From Flavobacterium psychrophilum (GTDB lineage Bacteria; Bacteroidota; Bacteroidia; Flavobacteriales; Flavobacteriaceae), in assembly GCA_945905915.1 (NCBI GenBank), contig CAMDQL010000001.1:1-64000 (forward strand): 64,000 nucleotides of DNA. The letters are read 5' to 3'. The notes below the pieces were generated by a model. The model worked only from the letters and a program-made list of their open reading frames with translations. It searched no databases and was not told the origin of the DNA. Below are positions 37,023-46,872 of the stretch, in pieces; position 1 is the stretch's first letter, and each line of letters opens with the position of its first letter. The position numbers and the translations under genes were made by a program.

Positions 37023-38129
37023 TTAAACTAATTTAACTATCTCTTCAACAATATCTTTTGTTGCGTTTGGTTTAGCTAATTTTTTTATGTTTTGACTTAA
37101 TTCTGTTTGTTTATCTTCATTCGTAATTAGATCAGTAAAAACGGTTTCAAACTCAGCATCTAAATTTGCTTCTTTAAGCAAAATTGCGCCATCTTTATCT
37201 GCAATTGCTTTGGCATTTTTCGTTTGATGATCTTCTGCTACATTGGGCGATGGAATAAAAATCGTAGGCTTACCCACAATGCATAATTCCGAAACCGAAG
37301 ATGCACCTGAACGCGAAATAATTACATCTGCAGCAGCATAAACTAAATCCATTCGGTCAATAAACGCCAAAACAGTTACGAGTTTTGAGTTGGAAGTTGA
37401 GAGTTTTTCCAAGTTATATTTTTTATACTCTTCGAAATACAATTTTCCGCATTGCCAGATGATTTGAATGTTTTGGTTCAGTAAAAAATCCAATTCTTTT
37501 TCAATTAATTGGTTGATTCTTCTTGCGCCTAAACTTCCGCCTAAAACCAATACCGTTTTTTTAGATTCATCTAACTTAAAATAAGCATTCGCTTCACTTT
37601 TATTTGCTTGAAGCAATAAATCTTGTCGCACTGGATTACCTGTTAATATCATTTTATCCTTTGGAAAAAATCGTTCCAAATTTTCATATGCAACACAAAT
37701 TGCATTTGCTTTTTTAGCTAGTAATTTATTAGTAATTCCTGGATATGAATTTTGCTCTTGTATTAAAGTTGGAATTCCTAATAGCGATGCTACTTTTAAT
37801 ACCGCACCGCTTGCAAAACCTCCTGTACCAATTACCACATCTGGTTTAAAACTTTTTATAATAAAAAAAGATTTCAACAAACTTGAAGCTAATTTTATTG
37901 GAAACAATGCATTTTTAAAAGTTAACTTTCTTTGTAAACCTGCAATCCATAATCCTTTAATTTCATAACCTGCTTGAGGCACTTTTTGCATTTCCATTTT
38001 ATCTTGCGCGCCAACAAAAAGAAATTTTGCTTCAGGAAAACGCACTTTTAATTCGTTAGCAATAGCTACTGCAGGATAGATATGTCCTCCTGTTCCGCCT
38101 CCGCTAATTATGAATCTTGGTTGTTGCAT
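37023..38129 (-). CDS. murG: Lipid II synthase MurG
   Basis: MurG transfers GlcNAc to undecaprenyl-pyrophosphoryl-MurNAc-pentapeptide at the inner face of the membrane. The glycosyltransferase-B fold shows [56 protein letters not shown] and the sugar-nucleotide site [17 protein letters not shown] and [14 protein letters not shown]. At about residues 240-250 the sequence [11 protein letters not shown] between KKYN and [11 protein letters not shown] is longer than I expect. The DNA there is a word repeat (see findings). It abuts ftsW with no spacer. Confidence 0.96.
   Translation of the reverse strand: MQQPRFIISGGGTGGHIYPAVAIANELKVRFPEAKFLFVGAQDKMEMQKVPQAGYEIKGLWIAGLQRKLTFKNALFPIKLASSLLKSFFIIKSFKPDVVIGTGGFASGAVLKVASLLGIPTLIQEQNSYPGITNKLLAKKANAICVAYENLERFFPKDKMILTGNPVRQDLLLQANKSEANAYFKLDESKKTVLVLGGSLGARRINQLIEKELDFLLNQNIQIIWQCGKLYFEEYKKYNLEKLSTSNSKLVTVLAFIDRMDLVYAAADVIISRSGASSVSELCIVGKPTIFIPSPNVAEDHQTKNAKAIADKDGAILLKEANLDAEFETVFTDLITNEDKQTELSQNIKKLAKPNATKDIVEEIVKLV
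37374..37414. repeat. Word repeat inside murG
   Basis: The murG coding strand reads GGAAAAACTCTCAACTTCC, AACTCAAAACTCGTAACTG: AACTC-type words about every 8-10 bases, as in non-coding word-repeat spacers. In frame it encodes [13 protein letters not shown]. Confidence 0.5.
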
Positions 38130-39479
38130 TTATTCTTTATTTCTTACGCTGTTCATAGGATTTTGTCCGTTATACAAACTATCTCCTTCGTCTTTACTTA
38201 ATTCTTCTCTAATGGAGTATTTCATTTCCTCCATTTTTTGCTGATTTTCATCCACTTCTTTTTCTTCATTTAGGGCAACTTGTGCGTCTATAATTTGTTG
38301 TAACGCATCGTCGCGTTTACGTTTATCGTCTAAATCTAAAGCAATTTCTTCTTCCTTTTTTGTAACACTTAATATAATTCCGATAGCTATACAAGTCATC
38401 CAAAGAGAAGTTCCACCACTACTAATTAATGGCAACGGCTGTCCGGTAACTGGCAATAACTCAACTGCAACACCCATATTTATGAATGCTTGAAAAATAA
38501 TTGGGAAACCAAGTCCGATAATCAGCAGTTTTCCAAATAATGTTGTTGCTTTTTGGGCATCAATAATAAATCGAATGAACAAGAGTAGATATAAAAATAT
38601 AATTCCGACCGCTCCGATTAATCCATATTCTTCGACTATAATTGCGAAAATAAAATCGGATGAAGATTGTGGTAGAAAATGTTTTTGAACGCTTTTTCCA
38701 GGACCAAGACCATAAATTTTTCCAGAGGCTATGGCTATTTTTGCGTTTTCAATTTGGTAATCATCGTCATTTGGTTTGTCATCAAAAAAACTATCTATAC
38801 GACTCATCCACGTATCAACACGATTGGGCATTGCATCTGGAAATGCTTTTGCAACCATGATGAAGAATAACAAACTTGCAATACCTGCTCCAATAATAAA
38901 ACCCAAATATTTTAAGGGATATTGCCCGATGAAAACGAGCATGCAAACCATTGAAAAAATCAAAGCTGTAGTAGAAAAATTAGCAGGAAGTACTAAAGCC
39001 AAAATAGCAAATACAGGCAACCATAGTTCTAATAATGATTCTTTAAATGAATATTCTTTGTCGCTTACTTTAGATAAATAACGAGCAACATAAATCATCA
39101 ATACAATAAATGCAATGGTAGATGTTTGAAAACTAATACCTACAAAAGGAATTTGGATCCATCGACTGGCATTTGCTCCATCAATTACCGTTCCTTTAAA
39201 TAAAGTATAAACTAATAATAATATTACAAGTGGAATTCCAAAAATAGATAATGCTTTAAAATAATGATACGGTGTTTTATGGATAAAAAATACAATAGCA
39301 AACCCTAACATAACATGAATAAAATGTTTGAATAAATAACCTATTGTTGAACCTTTACCGATTACATAAACTAAATTTGTACTGGCACTATAAACTGGCA
39401 AAAAAGAAACCAAAGCTAATAGAAACACTATTGCCCAAATGGTTTTATCTCCTCTTATTTTACCAATGATATCGAACAT
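38130..39479 (-). CDS. ftsW: Septal peptidoglycan polymerase FtsW
   Basis: FtsW is a SEDS-family glycosyltransferase that polymerises lipid II at the septum together with the transpeptidase FtsI. About ten membrane helices are visible. Characteristic segments are DGANASRWIQIP, the large loop with ENAKIAIASGKIYGLGPGKSVQKHFLPQSSSDFIFAIIVEEYGLIGA, and LLPVTGQPLPLISSGGTSLW. A C-terminal cytoplasmic tail of about 60 charged residues follows (KKEEEIALDLDDKRKRDDA). It directly precedes murG without spacer. Confidence 0.96.
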   Translation of the reverse strand: MFDIIGKIRGDKTIWAIVFLLALVSFLPVYSASTNLVYVIGKGSTIGYLFKHFIHVMLGFAIVFFIHKTPYHYFKALSIFGIPLVILLLVYTLFKGTVIDGANASRWIQIPFVGISFQTSTIAFIVLMIYVARYLSKVSDKEYSFKESLLELWLPVFAILALVLPANFSTTALIFSMVCMLVFIGQYPLKYLGFIIGAGIASLLFFIMVAKAFPDAMPNRVDTWMSRIDSFFDDKPNDDDYQIENAKIAIASGKIYGLGPGKSVQKHFLPQSSSDFIFAIIVEEYGLIGAVGIIFLYLLLFIRFIIDAQKATTLFGKLLIIGLGFPIIFQAFINMGVAVELLPVTGQPLPLISSGGTSLWMTCIAIGIILSVTKKEEEIALDLDDKRKRDDALQQIIDAQVALNEEKEVDENQQKMEEMKYSIREELSKDEGDSLYNGQNPMNSVRNKE

Positions 39480-39581
39480 ATTTTTTTTGTATAATGTATA
39501 TTGTATTGTTGTATTTTGATTGATAATTGGTCTATATATATATTATTTATAGATTCTTATTTGGGTTTGGGTTTGGGAATT
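39480..39581. other. ftsW-murD spacer with (TTTGGG)3
   Basis: This 102-base spacer is very AT-rich, with a TATATATATA run near 39534-39543 and three perfect TTTGGG copies at 39560-39577. No promoter or terminator is clear. It is one of only two spacers over 60 bases within the mraZ-ftsZ cluster; the other is the murC-murG word-repeat spacer. Confidence 0.6.
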
Positions 39582-40916
39582 TTACAAATTATAAATAGCT
39601 TGTTTGAATTGATTTCCTCTGTCTTCATAATTTTCATACAAATCAAAACTAGCACATGCAGGAGACAAAAGCACCGTGTCTCCTTTTTCTGCTAAGCGTT
39701 TTGCAATTTGAACTGCTTCTGACATGGAAGTTGTTTCAACCATAATATCTACTACATTATTAAATACATCGCATATTTTGGCGTTGTCTACTCCAATGCA
39801 AACAATGGCTTTTACTTTTTCGCGAACCAATGGCATTAATTCATCATAATCATTTCCTTTGTCAACACCTCCAACTATCCAAACAGTAGGTGTGGTCATG
39901 CTGTCCAATGCGTAAAAAACCGAATTTACATTAGTGGCTTTTGAATCATTAATATATTGCACCCCTTGTATTTTTAATACTTTTTCTAAACGGTGTTCTG
40001 CACCTTGAAAATTAGTCAAACTTTCTCTAATGGTTTGTTTTCTAATATTCAACAACTGAGCAACAGCAGTTGCTGCCATTGCATTTTTAATGTTGTGTTT
40101 TCCTTCTAAGGCTAGTTCGTTGATTTGCATAGTAAATAGTTCTTTATTAATTGTGCTATTAAATTTGTTGTCTTCTAAAAATGCTCCGTTATTTTCAAGC
40201 TTTTCTGAAAGCGAGAATGGAACTTTATTTGCTTTAATTGTATTCTTACTTAACCAATTATGGATGGCTTCATCTTCATAATCATAAATTAGATAATCTG
40301 CTTCCGTTTGGTTTTTTGTTATTCTAAATTTTGATGCGATGTATAAATTATAATCATAATTGTATCGATCTAAATGATCTGGGCTAATATTTGTAATGAT
40401 GGCAATATGTGGCTTATAATTAATTATACCATCTAGTTGAAAACTACTCAATTCTAATACATAAACATCGTGCTTATTTTCGGCTACTTGCCAGGCGAAG
40501 CTTTTTCCGATGTTTCCGGCTAAACCTACATTTAATCCACCTTGTTTTAAAACATGATAGGTTAATAATGTGGTAGTGGTTTTTCCGTTACTGCCGGTAA
40601 TTCCTATGGTTAATGCTTCTGTAAACTGGGCTGCAAACTCAATTTCAGAAATAACTGAAATCCCTTTCTCGATGAGTTTTTTAACAATAGGTGCTTTCTC
40701 AGGAATACCAGGACTTTTCATTACAACATCGGCATTCAGAATTAATGCTTCTGTATGCTTTTCATCTTCCCAGATAATTTCATTATTTGTAAGAACTTCT
40801 TTATAACTGTCTTTTATTTTTCCATAATCGGAAACAAAAACATCATATCCTTTTTGCTTTCCTAAAATTGCAGTACCTACTCCGCTTTCTCCACCTCCCA
40901 AAACAACCAATCGCAT
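39582..40916 (-). CDS. murD: UDP-MurNAc-L-alanine-D-glutamate ligase MurD
   Basis: MurD adds D-glutamate to UDP-MurNAc-L-Ala. The N-terminal domain begins RLVVLGGGESGVGTAILGKQKGY. The P-loop is GITGSNGKTTTTLLTYHVL. Other conserved segments are NISPDHLDRY, GAEHRLEKVLKIQGVQYINDSKATNVNSV, IVGGVDKGNDY and LLSPACASFDLYENYEDRG. At 444 aa it is full length. It begins one base after mraY ends. Confidence 0.98.
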   Translation of the reverse strand: MRLVVLGGGESGVGTAILGKQKGYDVFVSDYGKIKDSYKEVLTNNEIIWEDEKHTEALILNADVVMKSPGIPEKAPIVKKLIEKGISVISEIEFAAQFTEALTIGITGSNGKTTTTLLTYHVLKQGGLNVGLAGNIGKSFAWQVAENKHDVYVLELSSFQLDGIINYKPHIAIITNISPDHLDRYNYDYNLYIASKFRITKNQTEADYLIYDYEDEAIHNWLSKNTIKANKVPFSLSEKLENNGAFLEDNKFNSTINKELFTMQINELALEGKHNIKNAMAATAVAQLLNIRKQTIRESLTNFQGAEHRLEKVLKIQGVQYINDSKATNVNSVFYALDSMTTPTVWIVGGVDKGNDYDELMPLVREKVKAIVCIGVDNAKICDVFNNVVDIMVETTSMSEAVQIAKRLAEKGDTVLLSPACASFDLYENYEDRGNQFKQAIYNL

Positions 40917-40917
40917 G

Positions 40918-42138
40918 CTATCTTAATTTTAATGATACCAAAGAGAAAATAGCTAATAGAATTCCAACAATCCAAAAACGAGTTACTATTCTACTTTCGT
41001 GATATCCTTTCTTTTGATAATGATGATGTAATGGAGACATTAAGAAAATGCGTCTTCCCTCTCCATATTTCTTTTTCGTATATTTAAAGTAACTAACTTG
41101 AACAATAACCGATAAATTTTCAGCTAAGAAAATACCACAAACTACCGGAATCATTAATTCTTTTCGGATAGCAATTGCAATAACTGCTATAATTCCACCA
41201 ATGGTTAAACTTCCCGTATCCCCCATAAAAACTGAGGCTGGATAAGCATTGTACCATAAAAATCCAACTAATGCTCCTACAAAAGCAGCGATGAAAATCG
41301 TCATTTCACCTGCATTTGGGATGTACATGATGTTTAGATAGTCTGAAAAAATTATATTTCCAGAAACGAATGTGAATAACCCAAGAGTCAATACCGAAAT
41401 AGCAGAAGTTCCTGCGGCTAAACCATCAATTCCATCGGTTAAATTGGCTCCATTTGAAACCGCTGTAATGATCAAAATAACCATTGGAATAAAGATCAAC
41501 CAAGCATAACTTTTGTAATCATCTCCCATAAATGATAATACTTCGGCATAATCAAATTCATTGTTTTTCATGAACGGAATAGTCGTTGCCGTTGATTTTT
41601 CTTCTAAATCAGATGTTTTTATATTGTTTTCCATTTTTACCCTAGAAGTTACTGTATCTTTTCTAACGGTAACATCTGGACTTAAATACAATACGGTTCC
41701 CACAATTAATCCAAGACCAACTTGTCCAATTACTTTAAAAACACCTTTTAATCCTTGTTTGTCTTTTTTAAATATTTTAATGTAATCATCTATGAAACCA
41801 ATAGTTCCCATCCAAATGGTAGTCACAATTAGTAAAATGATATAAATATTATTCAATTTTGCTAACAATAAAACCGGAATCAAAGTTGCTAGAATAATGA
41901 TAATTCCACCCATTGTAGGTGTTCCAGCTTTTGCGGTCTGTCCTTCTAATCCTAGTTCGCGTACCGTTTCACCAACTTGTTGATTTCTTAAATAATTGAT
42001 GATTTTTTTTCCGTAAATCGTAGCAATCAACAACGACAAAATAAAAGCCAATGCCGAACGAAAAGTTATGTATTGAAATACACCCGCTCCAGGAACATCA
42101 AATGCTTTGTCTAAGTATTGAAAAATATAGAATAACAT
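40918..42138 (-). CDS. mraY: Phospho-MurNAc-pentapeptide translocase MraY
   Basis: MraY makes lipid I from UDP-MurNAc-pentapeptide and undecaprenyl phosphate in the inner membrane. About ten helices are visible with [67 protein letters not shown] and the [20 protein letters not shown] motif. The protein is 406 residues, longer than E. coli MraY (360) mainly because of a charged insertion at about 165-205 ([20 protein letters not shown]), a feature common to Bacteroidetes. Confidence 0.97.
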   Translation of the reverse strand: MLFYIFQYLDKAFDVPGAGVFQYITFRSALAFILSLLIATIYGKKIINYLRNQQVGETVRELGLEGQTAKAGTPTMGGIIIILATLIPVLLLAKLNNIYIILLIVTTIWMGTIGFIDDYIKIFKKDKQGLKGVFKVIGQVGLGLIVGTVLYLSPDVTVRKDTVTSRVKMENNIKTSDLEEKSTATTIPFMKNNEFDYAEVLSFMGDDYKSYAWLIFIPMVILIITAVSNGANLTDGIDGLAAGTSAISVLTLGLFTFVSGNIIFSDYLNIMYIPNAGEMTIFIAAFVGALVGFLWYNAYPASVFMGDTGSLTIGGIIAVIAIAIRKELMIPVVCGIFLAENLSVIVQVSYFKYTKKKYGEGRRIFLMSPLHHHYQKKGYHESRIVTRFWIVGILLAIFSLVSLKLR

Positions 42139-42171
42139 AATATTTGCTTAGTTTTAAAGGTTAATGATGGC

Positions 42172-43635
42172 TTATTTATTTAATTGTTGTAATAATTCGG
42201 TTACTATTTGTAAATCATCAAAATCATATTTCACTCCGTTTATTTCTTGATAGGTTTCATGTCCTTTTCCAGCAATTAAAATAATGTCATTTGGGTTTGC
42301 CAGTTGACAAGCGGTTTTAATGGCTTGTTTTCGATCTAAAATGGAAATTGTTTTTTTGAAATTTTGAGGTTCAACTCCTTGTTCCATTTCTTGAATAATT
42401 ATTTCTGGATTTTCGGTTCTTGGATTATCTGCTGTAAAAATGGCTTTATCACTCAACGTAGCAGCAATGTTTGCCATAACTGGACGTTTTGTTTTATCTC
42501 GATCGCCACCACAACCTACAACTGTAATTAGCTGCTCGTTTTTTGTACGAATATCCTCAATAGTTTGTAGCACATTTTCTAAAGCATCGGGCGTATGAGC
42601 ATAATCGACAATTGCCGTAATTTTTGAATCGGAAACAATAAACTGAAATCGTCCAGATACACTTTCTAATTCAGAAAGCAATCGTAATGCCTCAACTTTT
42701 TCGATTCCTAATTCGACAGCAACTCCGAAAATGGCTAGTAAATTATACGCATTAAACGAACCTATTAATTTAACCCAAACTTCGTTATCATTTATTTTTA
42801 GCAATAACCCTGATAATTGATTTTCGAGAATTTGTGCTTTATAATCGGCGTACGATTTTAGCGCATAAGTGATTTTTTTTGCCTTTGTGTTTTGAAGCAT
42901 TACTACACCATTTTTATCGTCGCAATTTGTTATTGCAAATGCCGATTTTGGCAAATAATCAAAAAACGATTTTTTTACATCGCGATATTCGGCAAAGGTG
43001 TTATGATAATCTAAATGATCGTGTGATAAATTCGTAAAAATGCCTCCCGCAAATTGAAGAGCGGCTGTTCGTTTCTGATGAATTCCGTGCGAACTCACTT
43101 CCATGAAACAAAACTCGCAACCTTCTTGAATCATTTGGTCCAAATAATAATTTAACGTCAGTGAATCCGGAGTCGTGTGCGTAGCTTTAAACTCTTCGGA
43201 ATCCACCATAATTTTAACCGTTGAAAGCAATCCAACTTTATATCCTGCTTTTTTAAATAACTGATATAATAATGAAGCAATTGTTGTTTTTCCATTGGTA
43301 CCCGTTACACCTACTAGTTTAACTTTCTCTGACGGATTATCATAAAAATTAGCCGATAAATACGCTAAAGCCTCATTCGTATCATTAACTTGCACATAGG
43401 TAATTCCTTGCACTATAGTTTCAGGAAATTGTTCGCAAACAATAACATTTGCCCCAAGTGCAATTGCTTTTTCAATATAATCATGCCCGTCAGAAAGGGT
43501 GCCTTTTATCGCCACAAAAGCAGTATTTGATTCCACTTTTCTAGAATCAAATTCAATTTTTGAGATAGTTACATCGGTAGCTCCATGAACTGCTTCAATG
43601 CTAACTCTATATAATATGTCTTTTAGGCGTTTCAC
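42172..43635 (-). CDS. murE: UDP-MurNAc-tripeptide synthetase MurE
   Basis: MurE adds the third residue to the peptidoglycan stem. The P-loop is GVTGTNGKTTIASLLYQLF, and further motifs are TTPDSLTLNYYL, NLSHDHLDYHNTF and VDYAHTPDALENVL. The amino-acid specificity motif is DNPRTENPE (DNPR), the signature for meso-diaminopimelate, so this organism should have a DAP-type cell wall. It overlaps ftsI by four bases, so translational coupling is likely. The next gene in the pathway, murF, is not in this cluster. Confidence 0.97.
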   Translation of the reverse strand: MKRLKDILYRVSIEAVHGATDVTISKIEFDSRKVESNTAFVAIKGTLSDGHDYIEKAIALGANVIVCEQFPETIVQGITYVQVNDTNEALAYLSANFYDNPSEKVKLVGVTGTNGKTTIASLLYQLFKKAGYKVGLLSTVKIMVDSEEFKATHTTPDSLTLNYYLDQMIQEGCEFCFMEVSSHGIHQKRTAALQFAGGIFTNLSHDHLDYHNTFAEYRDVKKSFFDYLPKSAFAITNCDDKNGVVMLQNTKAKKITYALKSYADYKAQILENQLSGLLLKINDNEVWVKLIGSFNAYNLLAIFGVAVELGIEKVEALRLLSELESVSGRFQFIVSDSKITAIVDYAHTPDALENVLQTIEDIRTKNEQLITVVGCGGDRDKTKRPVMANIAATLSDKAIFTADNPRTENPEIIIQEMEQGVEPQNFKKTISILDRKQAIKTACQLANPNDIILIAGKGHETYQEINGVKYDFDDLQIVTELLQQLNK

Positions 43636-45611
43636 GATAATTCGATTATAATAGTTTGATTCTTATTAATCTTTTGTCCCGAGGTAATGGATTGTTTCTT
43701 TACTCTTCCTAATCCAATAACTTTTACTTTTAAACCTAAATTTTCTAATAAAGCAACAGCATCCATAGCTTCCATGCCTTTTACATTAGGAACAATTTGT
43801 CCTTCTTTAACTACTTCTTTGTAATAGTTGTTGTATTTATTTTCTTGCGATACTACCTTAGCTTCAATATTTTTTACGTGATTTGTTGCTGGAGAATCGG
43901 TAAATATTTTTTGTGCAATTCTTTTAAATACTGGTCCAGAAACATCGGCACCATAATATCCTACCGTTTTATCTGGCTTGTGAATTACTACAATACATGA
44001 ATATTTAGGTTGAACAGCTGGAAAATAACCTACAAATGATGAAGCATAATACATATCGGGTTTGCCATAATTAACTTGAGCTGTTCCGGTTTTGCCCGAC
44101 ATTGAAAAATCTTTTGAGTATAATTTTGAACCCGTTCCTTTTTTAACGACATTCTCTAAAACTGCTTGGACTTTACCTAATGTTTCTTGTGAACAAATTT
44201 TTGGATTAATGATTTCGGTATTGAATTTTTTAATGGTTTTATTCCATTCTTTTACTTCACTAACGAAAATAGGTTTCACCATAACACCATTATTAGCAAC
44301 CGCATTATACATTGTTAATGTTTGTAATGGAGTCACCGACAAACCATAACCAAAAGCCATCCAAGGCAAACTTGTACCCGACCAAGCGCTAGTGCCTGGA
44401 TAAGGAATGAACGATTTACCTTCTCCTTTTATGGGTAATCCTAGTGGTTTATTTAATCCGTAACTATTAATTCGATCTACAAATTGTTTAGGATTATTCT
44501 TGTAATTATTATAAACCGATTGAACTAAAACCGTATTAGACGAAACTTCAAAACCTCTAGCTAATGATATTTTACCGTAACCTCTATTGTTGGAATCTTT
44601 AACTTTTCTCTTATAATAAGTTATTAATCCCCCGTGTGAATCATAAACCGTACTCGTGTCTGCTTTTTTGTCATCTAAAACGGCAATCAAATCAAGTAAT
44701 TTAAAGGTAGAGCCTGGTTCATGTGTTTCGTTTATGGCATAATTTTGAGTTTCAAAATAGCTTCCGTCTTCTCCCCTTCCTAAATTTGAAATGGCTTTAA
44801 TGTGTCCGGTTTTTGTTTCCATAACCACAACACATCCATGATCAGCTTTGTAAATTTCTAATTGTTTTAATAAAGCATGGTGTGCAATATCCTGAATGTA
44901 AACATCTATAGTTGAAATAATATCATAACCGTCTTGCGGATCTTTCTCATTGACATCACTGATAGGTTTCCACTGATTTTTTGCAATTTTTTGCATCATT
45001 CTGTGGCCGTTTTTCCCATTCAAATAATTTCTAAATGCATATTCAAGTCCCTTTCCATCTTCATTTGAACGTTCATAACCAATAGTTCGTTTTGCTACCA
45101 AGCCAATAGGATGCTTGCGAACCGTTTTTTGTTCAATTATAATTCCTCCTTTATTTGCACCTTTATTAAATAACGGAAAAGATTTTAAACGAACTTGTTC
45201 AGTATAACTTAGTTTTTTTGCGATGAAAACATAACGACTTTTATTAGCTCTTGCCTTTTGTAATTTTGCCTGATAAAAACCTGTTGGCTTACCAAACATT
45301 ACTGATAATGAATCTGAAAGGTCTTTTAAATTATCTCTAAAATGTGTATCTGAAGGTACTACAGCATCAAAATACACCGCATATTCAGGAATTGAAGTTG
45401 CTAATAAACTTCCATCTGCAGAATATACATTTCCTTTATTTGCAGGAATTGGAAAGTTTTTAACGGTACGTTTATTGCCTAATTTTCTGTAATACTTTCC
45501 TTCAACCCACTGTATATTATTGAGTTTAATCAAAACAAAGAAAGCCATCATAAAAAATAAGAAGGCCACAAAATACATGCGATACGATATTTTTTTATCT
45601 TCTATTGCCAT
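43632..45611 (-). CDS. ftsI: Septal transpeptidase FtsI (PBP) with PASTA domain
   Basis: FtsI cross-links septal peptidoglycan. One N-terminal transmembrane helix (about 13-30) is followed by the PBP dimerisation domain and a transpeptidase domain with SxxK at HEPGSTFKLLD (about residue 300), SSN at EVSSNTVLV and KTG at MSGKTGTAQV. A PASTA domain closes the protein (VPNVKGMEAMDAVALLENLGLKV), unusual for Gram-negatives but normal in Bacteroidetes. The frame opens at 45629, but the ATG at 45611 (MAIEDKKISYR) matches the family; it overlaps ftsL by 10 bases. Confidence 0.95.
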   Translation of the reverse strand: MAIEDKKISYRMYFVAFLFFMMAFFVLIKLNNIQWVEGKYYRKLGNKRTVKNFPIPANKGNVYSADGSLLATSIPEYAVYFDAVVPSDTHFRDNLKDLSDSLSVMFGKPTGFYQAKLQKARANKSRYVFIAKKLSYTEQVRLKSFPLFNKGANKGGIIIEQKTVRKHPIGLVAKRTIGYERSNEDGKGLEYAFRNYLNGKNGHRMMQKIAKNQWKPISDVNEKDPQDGYDIISTIDVYIQDIAHHALLKQLEIYKADHGCVVVMETKTGHIKAISNLGRGEDGSYFETQNYAINETHEPGSTFKLLDLIAVLDDKKADTSTVYDSHGGLITYYKRKVKDSNNRGYGKISLARGFEVSSNTVLVQSVYNNYKNNPKQFVDRINSYGLNKPLGLPIKGEGKSFIPYPGTSAWSGTSLPWMAFGYGLSVTPLQTLTMYNAVANNGVMVKPIFVSEVKEWNKTIKKFNTEIINPKICSQETLGKVQAVLENVVKKGTGSKLYSKDFSMSGKTGTAQVNYGKPDMYYASSFVGYFPAVQPKYSCIVVIHKPDKTVGYYGADVSGPVFKRIAQKIFTDSPATNHVKNIEAKVVSQENKYNNYYKEVVKEGQIVPNVKGMEAMDAVALLENLGLKVKVIGLGRVKKQSITSGQKINKNQTIIIELS

Positions 45612-45958
45612 ATTTTTAATTTTTGCCAAAAACTCTTTTTATCTTTTTTACTTTCAACTATAATTTTTACAGGCTGTTCTTCAGAAGGAAAAATTTGACG
45701 GGTTTCCATTTTTTTTTCCACTGTAGATTCCATTTTTAACTTCATCAATTCAGAACGACGATCTACAAACTCTGAACGCAATTCTTTAACTTGGTTTGTC
45801 AACTCGGTAATCTTGTAATTCTTAGCATCATATTGATGGTTGTTAGCAATCATAATCATTCCTAAAACCACTAAAAAAACGATGAACTTCCAATTCTTAA
45901 GTGCATCATCACTAATAAGAAACTTAGCTTTTAATAAACTGTAAACTCCGTTTTTCAT
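45602..45958 (-). CDS. FtsL-like cell division protein
   Basis: A 118-residue bitopic protein with a transmembrane helix at about 22-40 (NWKFIVFLVVLGMIMIANN) followed by a coiled coil (about 45-85, KITELTNQVKELRSEFVDRRSELMKLKM). Sequence similarity in the FtsL family is low, and the call rests on size, topology and place between rsmH and ftsI. FtsL works with FtsB/DivIC and FtsQ in the divisome. It is 5 bases after rsmH. Confidence 0.85.
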   Translation of the reverse strand: MKNGVYSLLKAKFLISDDALKNWKFIVFLVVLGMIMIANNHQYDAKNYKITELTNQVKELRSEFVDRRSELMKLKMESTVEKKMETRQIFPSEEQPVKIIVESKKDKKSFWQKLKIWQ

Positions 45959-45963
45959 TACTA

Positions 45964-46872
45964 CTATCTTTTTTCAGCCACTCTTAGTTTTGCACTTCGA
46001 GCTCTGTTATTAATTGTAATTTCAGCTTCTGAAGGCACAATAAGTTTTTCAATTATTTTGAAAGGCACTTCAAAATTTCCGAAAAAATCGCGCTCTGGTT
46101 CTCCTTCAAACATGCCGTTTTTAACAAATCGTTTCACCAATCGATCTTCTAAAGAATGATATGAAATAACACTTAAACGTCCGCCTGGCTTTAAAAGTTC
46201 TAAAGATTGCTCTAAGAACTCTTTCAAAACATCCATCTCTTGATTTACTTCAATTCGGATTGCTTGATATATTTGAGCTAAAATTTTATTGCTTTTATGT
46301 GCTGGTAAAAATTTAGCAAGAACTTGTTTTAATTGTTCCGAGTTTTTAATCTGCTTATCCTTTCTTGCTGTAACAATAACATTTGCCATTGCTCTTGCGT
46401 TTTTTAATTCGCCATAATTGAATAAAACACGTGCAATTTCTTGTTCATCATATTCATTCACAACATGATAAGCACTGATTTCACCTTTTTGATTCATTCG
46501 CATATCTAATTCAGCATCAAATCGAGTAGAAAAACCACGCTCGGCCACATCAAATTGATGCGAAGAAACCCCTAGATCCGCTAAAATCCCATCTACTTGT
46601 TTAATTCCGTGAAAACGTAAAAATCGTTTTATGAATCTAAAATTTTCGTTAATAAGTGTAAATCGATCATCAACAATTGTGTTTTCTAATGCGTCAAGAT
46701 CTTGATCAAAAGCAAATAGTTTTCCATTTGTACCTAATCGATTCAGCATCTCTCGTGAATGTCCGCCACCACCAAAAGTTACGTCAACATAAACCCCATC
46801 TGGAAGCATATTTAATCCGTCGACTGTTTCTTTTAGCAATACTGGATTATGATATTCCATCTTCATCATCAT
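45964..46872 (-). CDS. rsmH: 16S rRNA (cytosine-1402-N4)-methyltransferase RsmH
   Basis: RsmH (MraW) methylates N4 of C1402 in the ribosomal P site. Typical segments are EYHNPVLLKETVDGL, the SAM motif VDVTFGGGGHSREML, DQDLDAL, GILADLGVSSHQFD, RGFSTRFDAELDMRMN and SYHSLEDRLVKRFV, ending NRARSAKLRVAEKR. The reading frame starts at 46872 and overlaps mraZ by 26 bases. The family start may be the fifth codon (46860, MEYHNP). Confidence 0.97.
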   Translation of the reverse strand: MMMKMEYHNPVLLKETVDGLNMLPDGVYVDVTFGGGGHSREMLNRLGTNGKLFAFDQDLDALENTIVDDRFTLINENFRFIKRFLRFHGIKQVDGILADLGVSSHQFDVAERGFSTRFDAELDMRMNQKGEISAYHVVNEYDEQEIARVLFNYGELKNARAMANVIVTARKDKQIKNSEQLKQVLAKFLPAHKSNKILAQIYQAIRIEVNQEMDVLKEFLEQSLELLKPGGRLSVISYHSLEDRLVKRFVKNGMFEGEPERDFFGNFEVPFKIIEKLIVPSEAEITINNRARSAKLRVAEKR

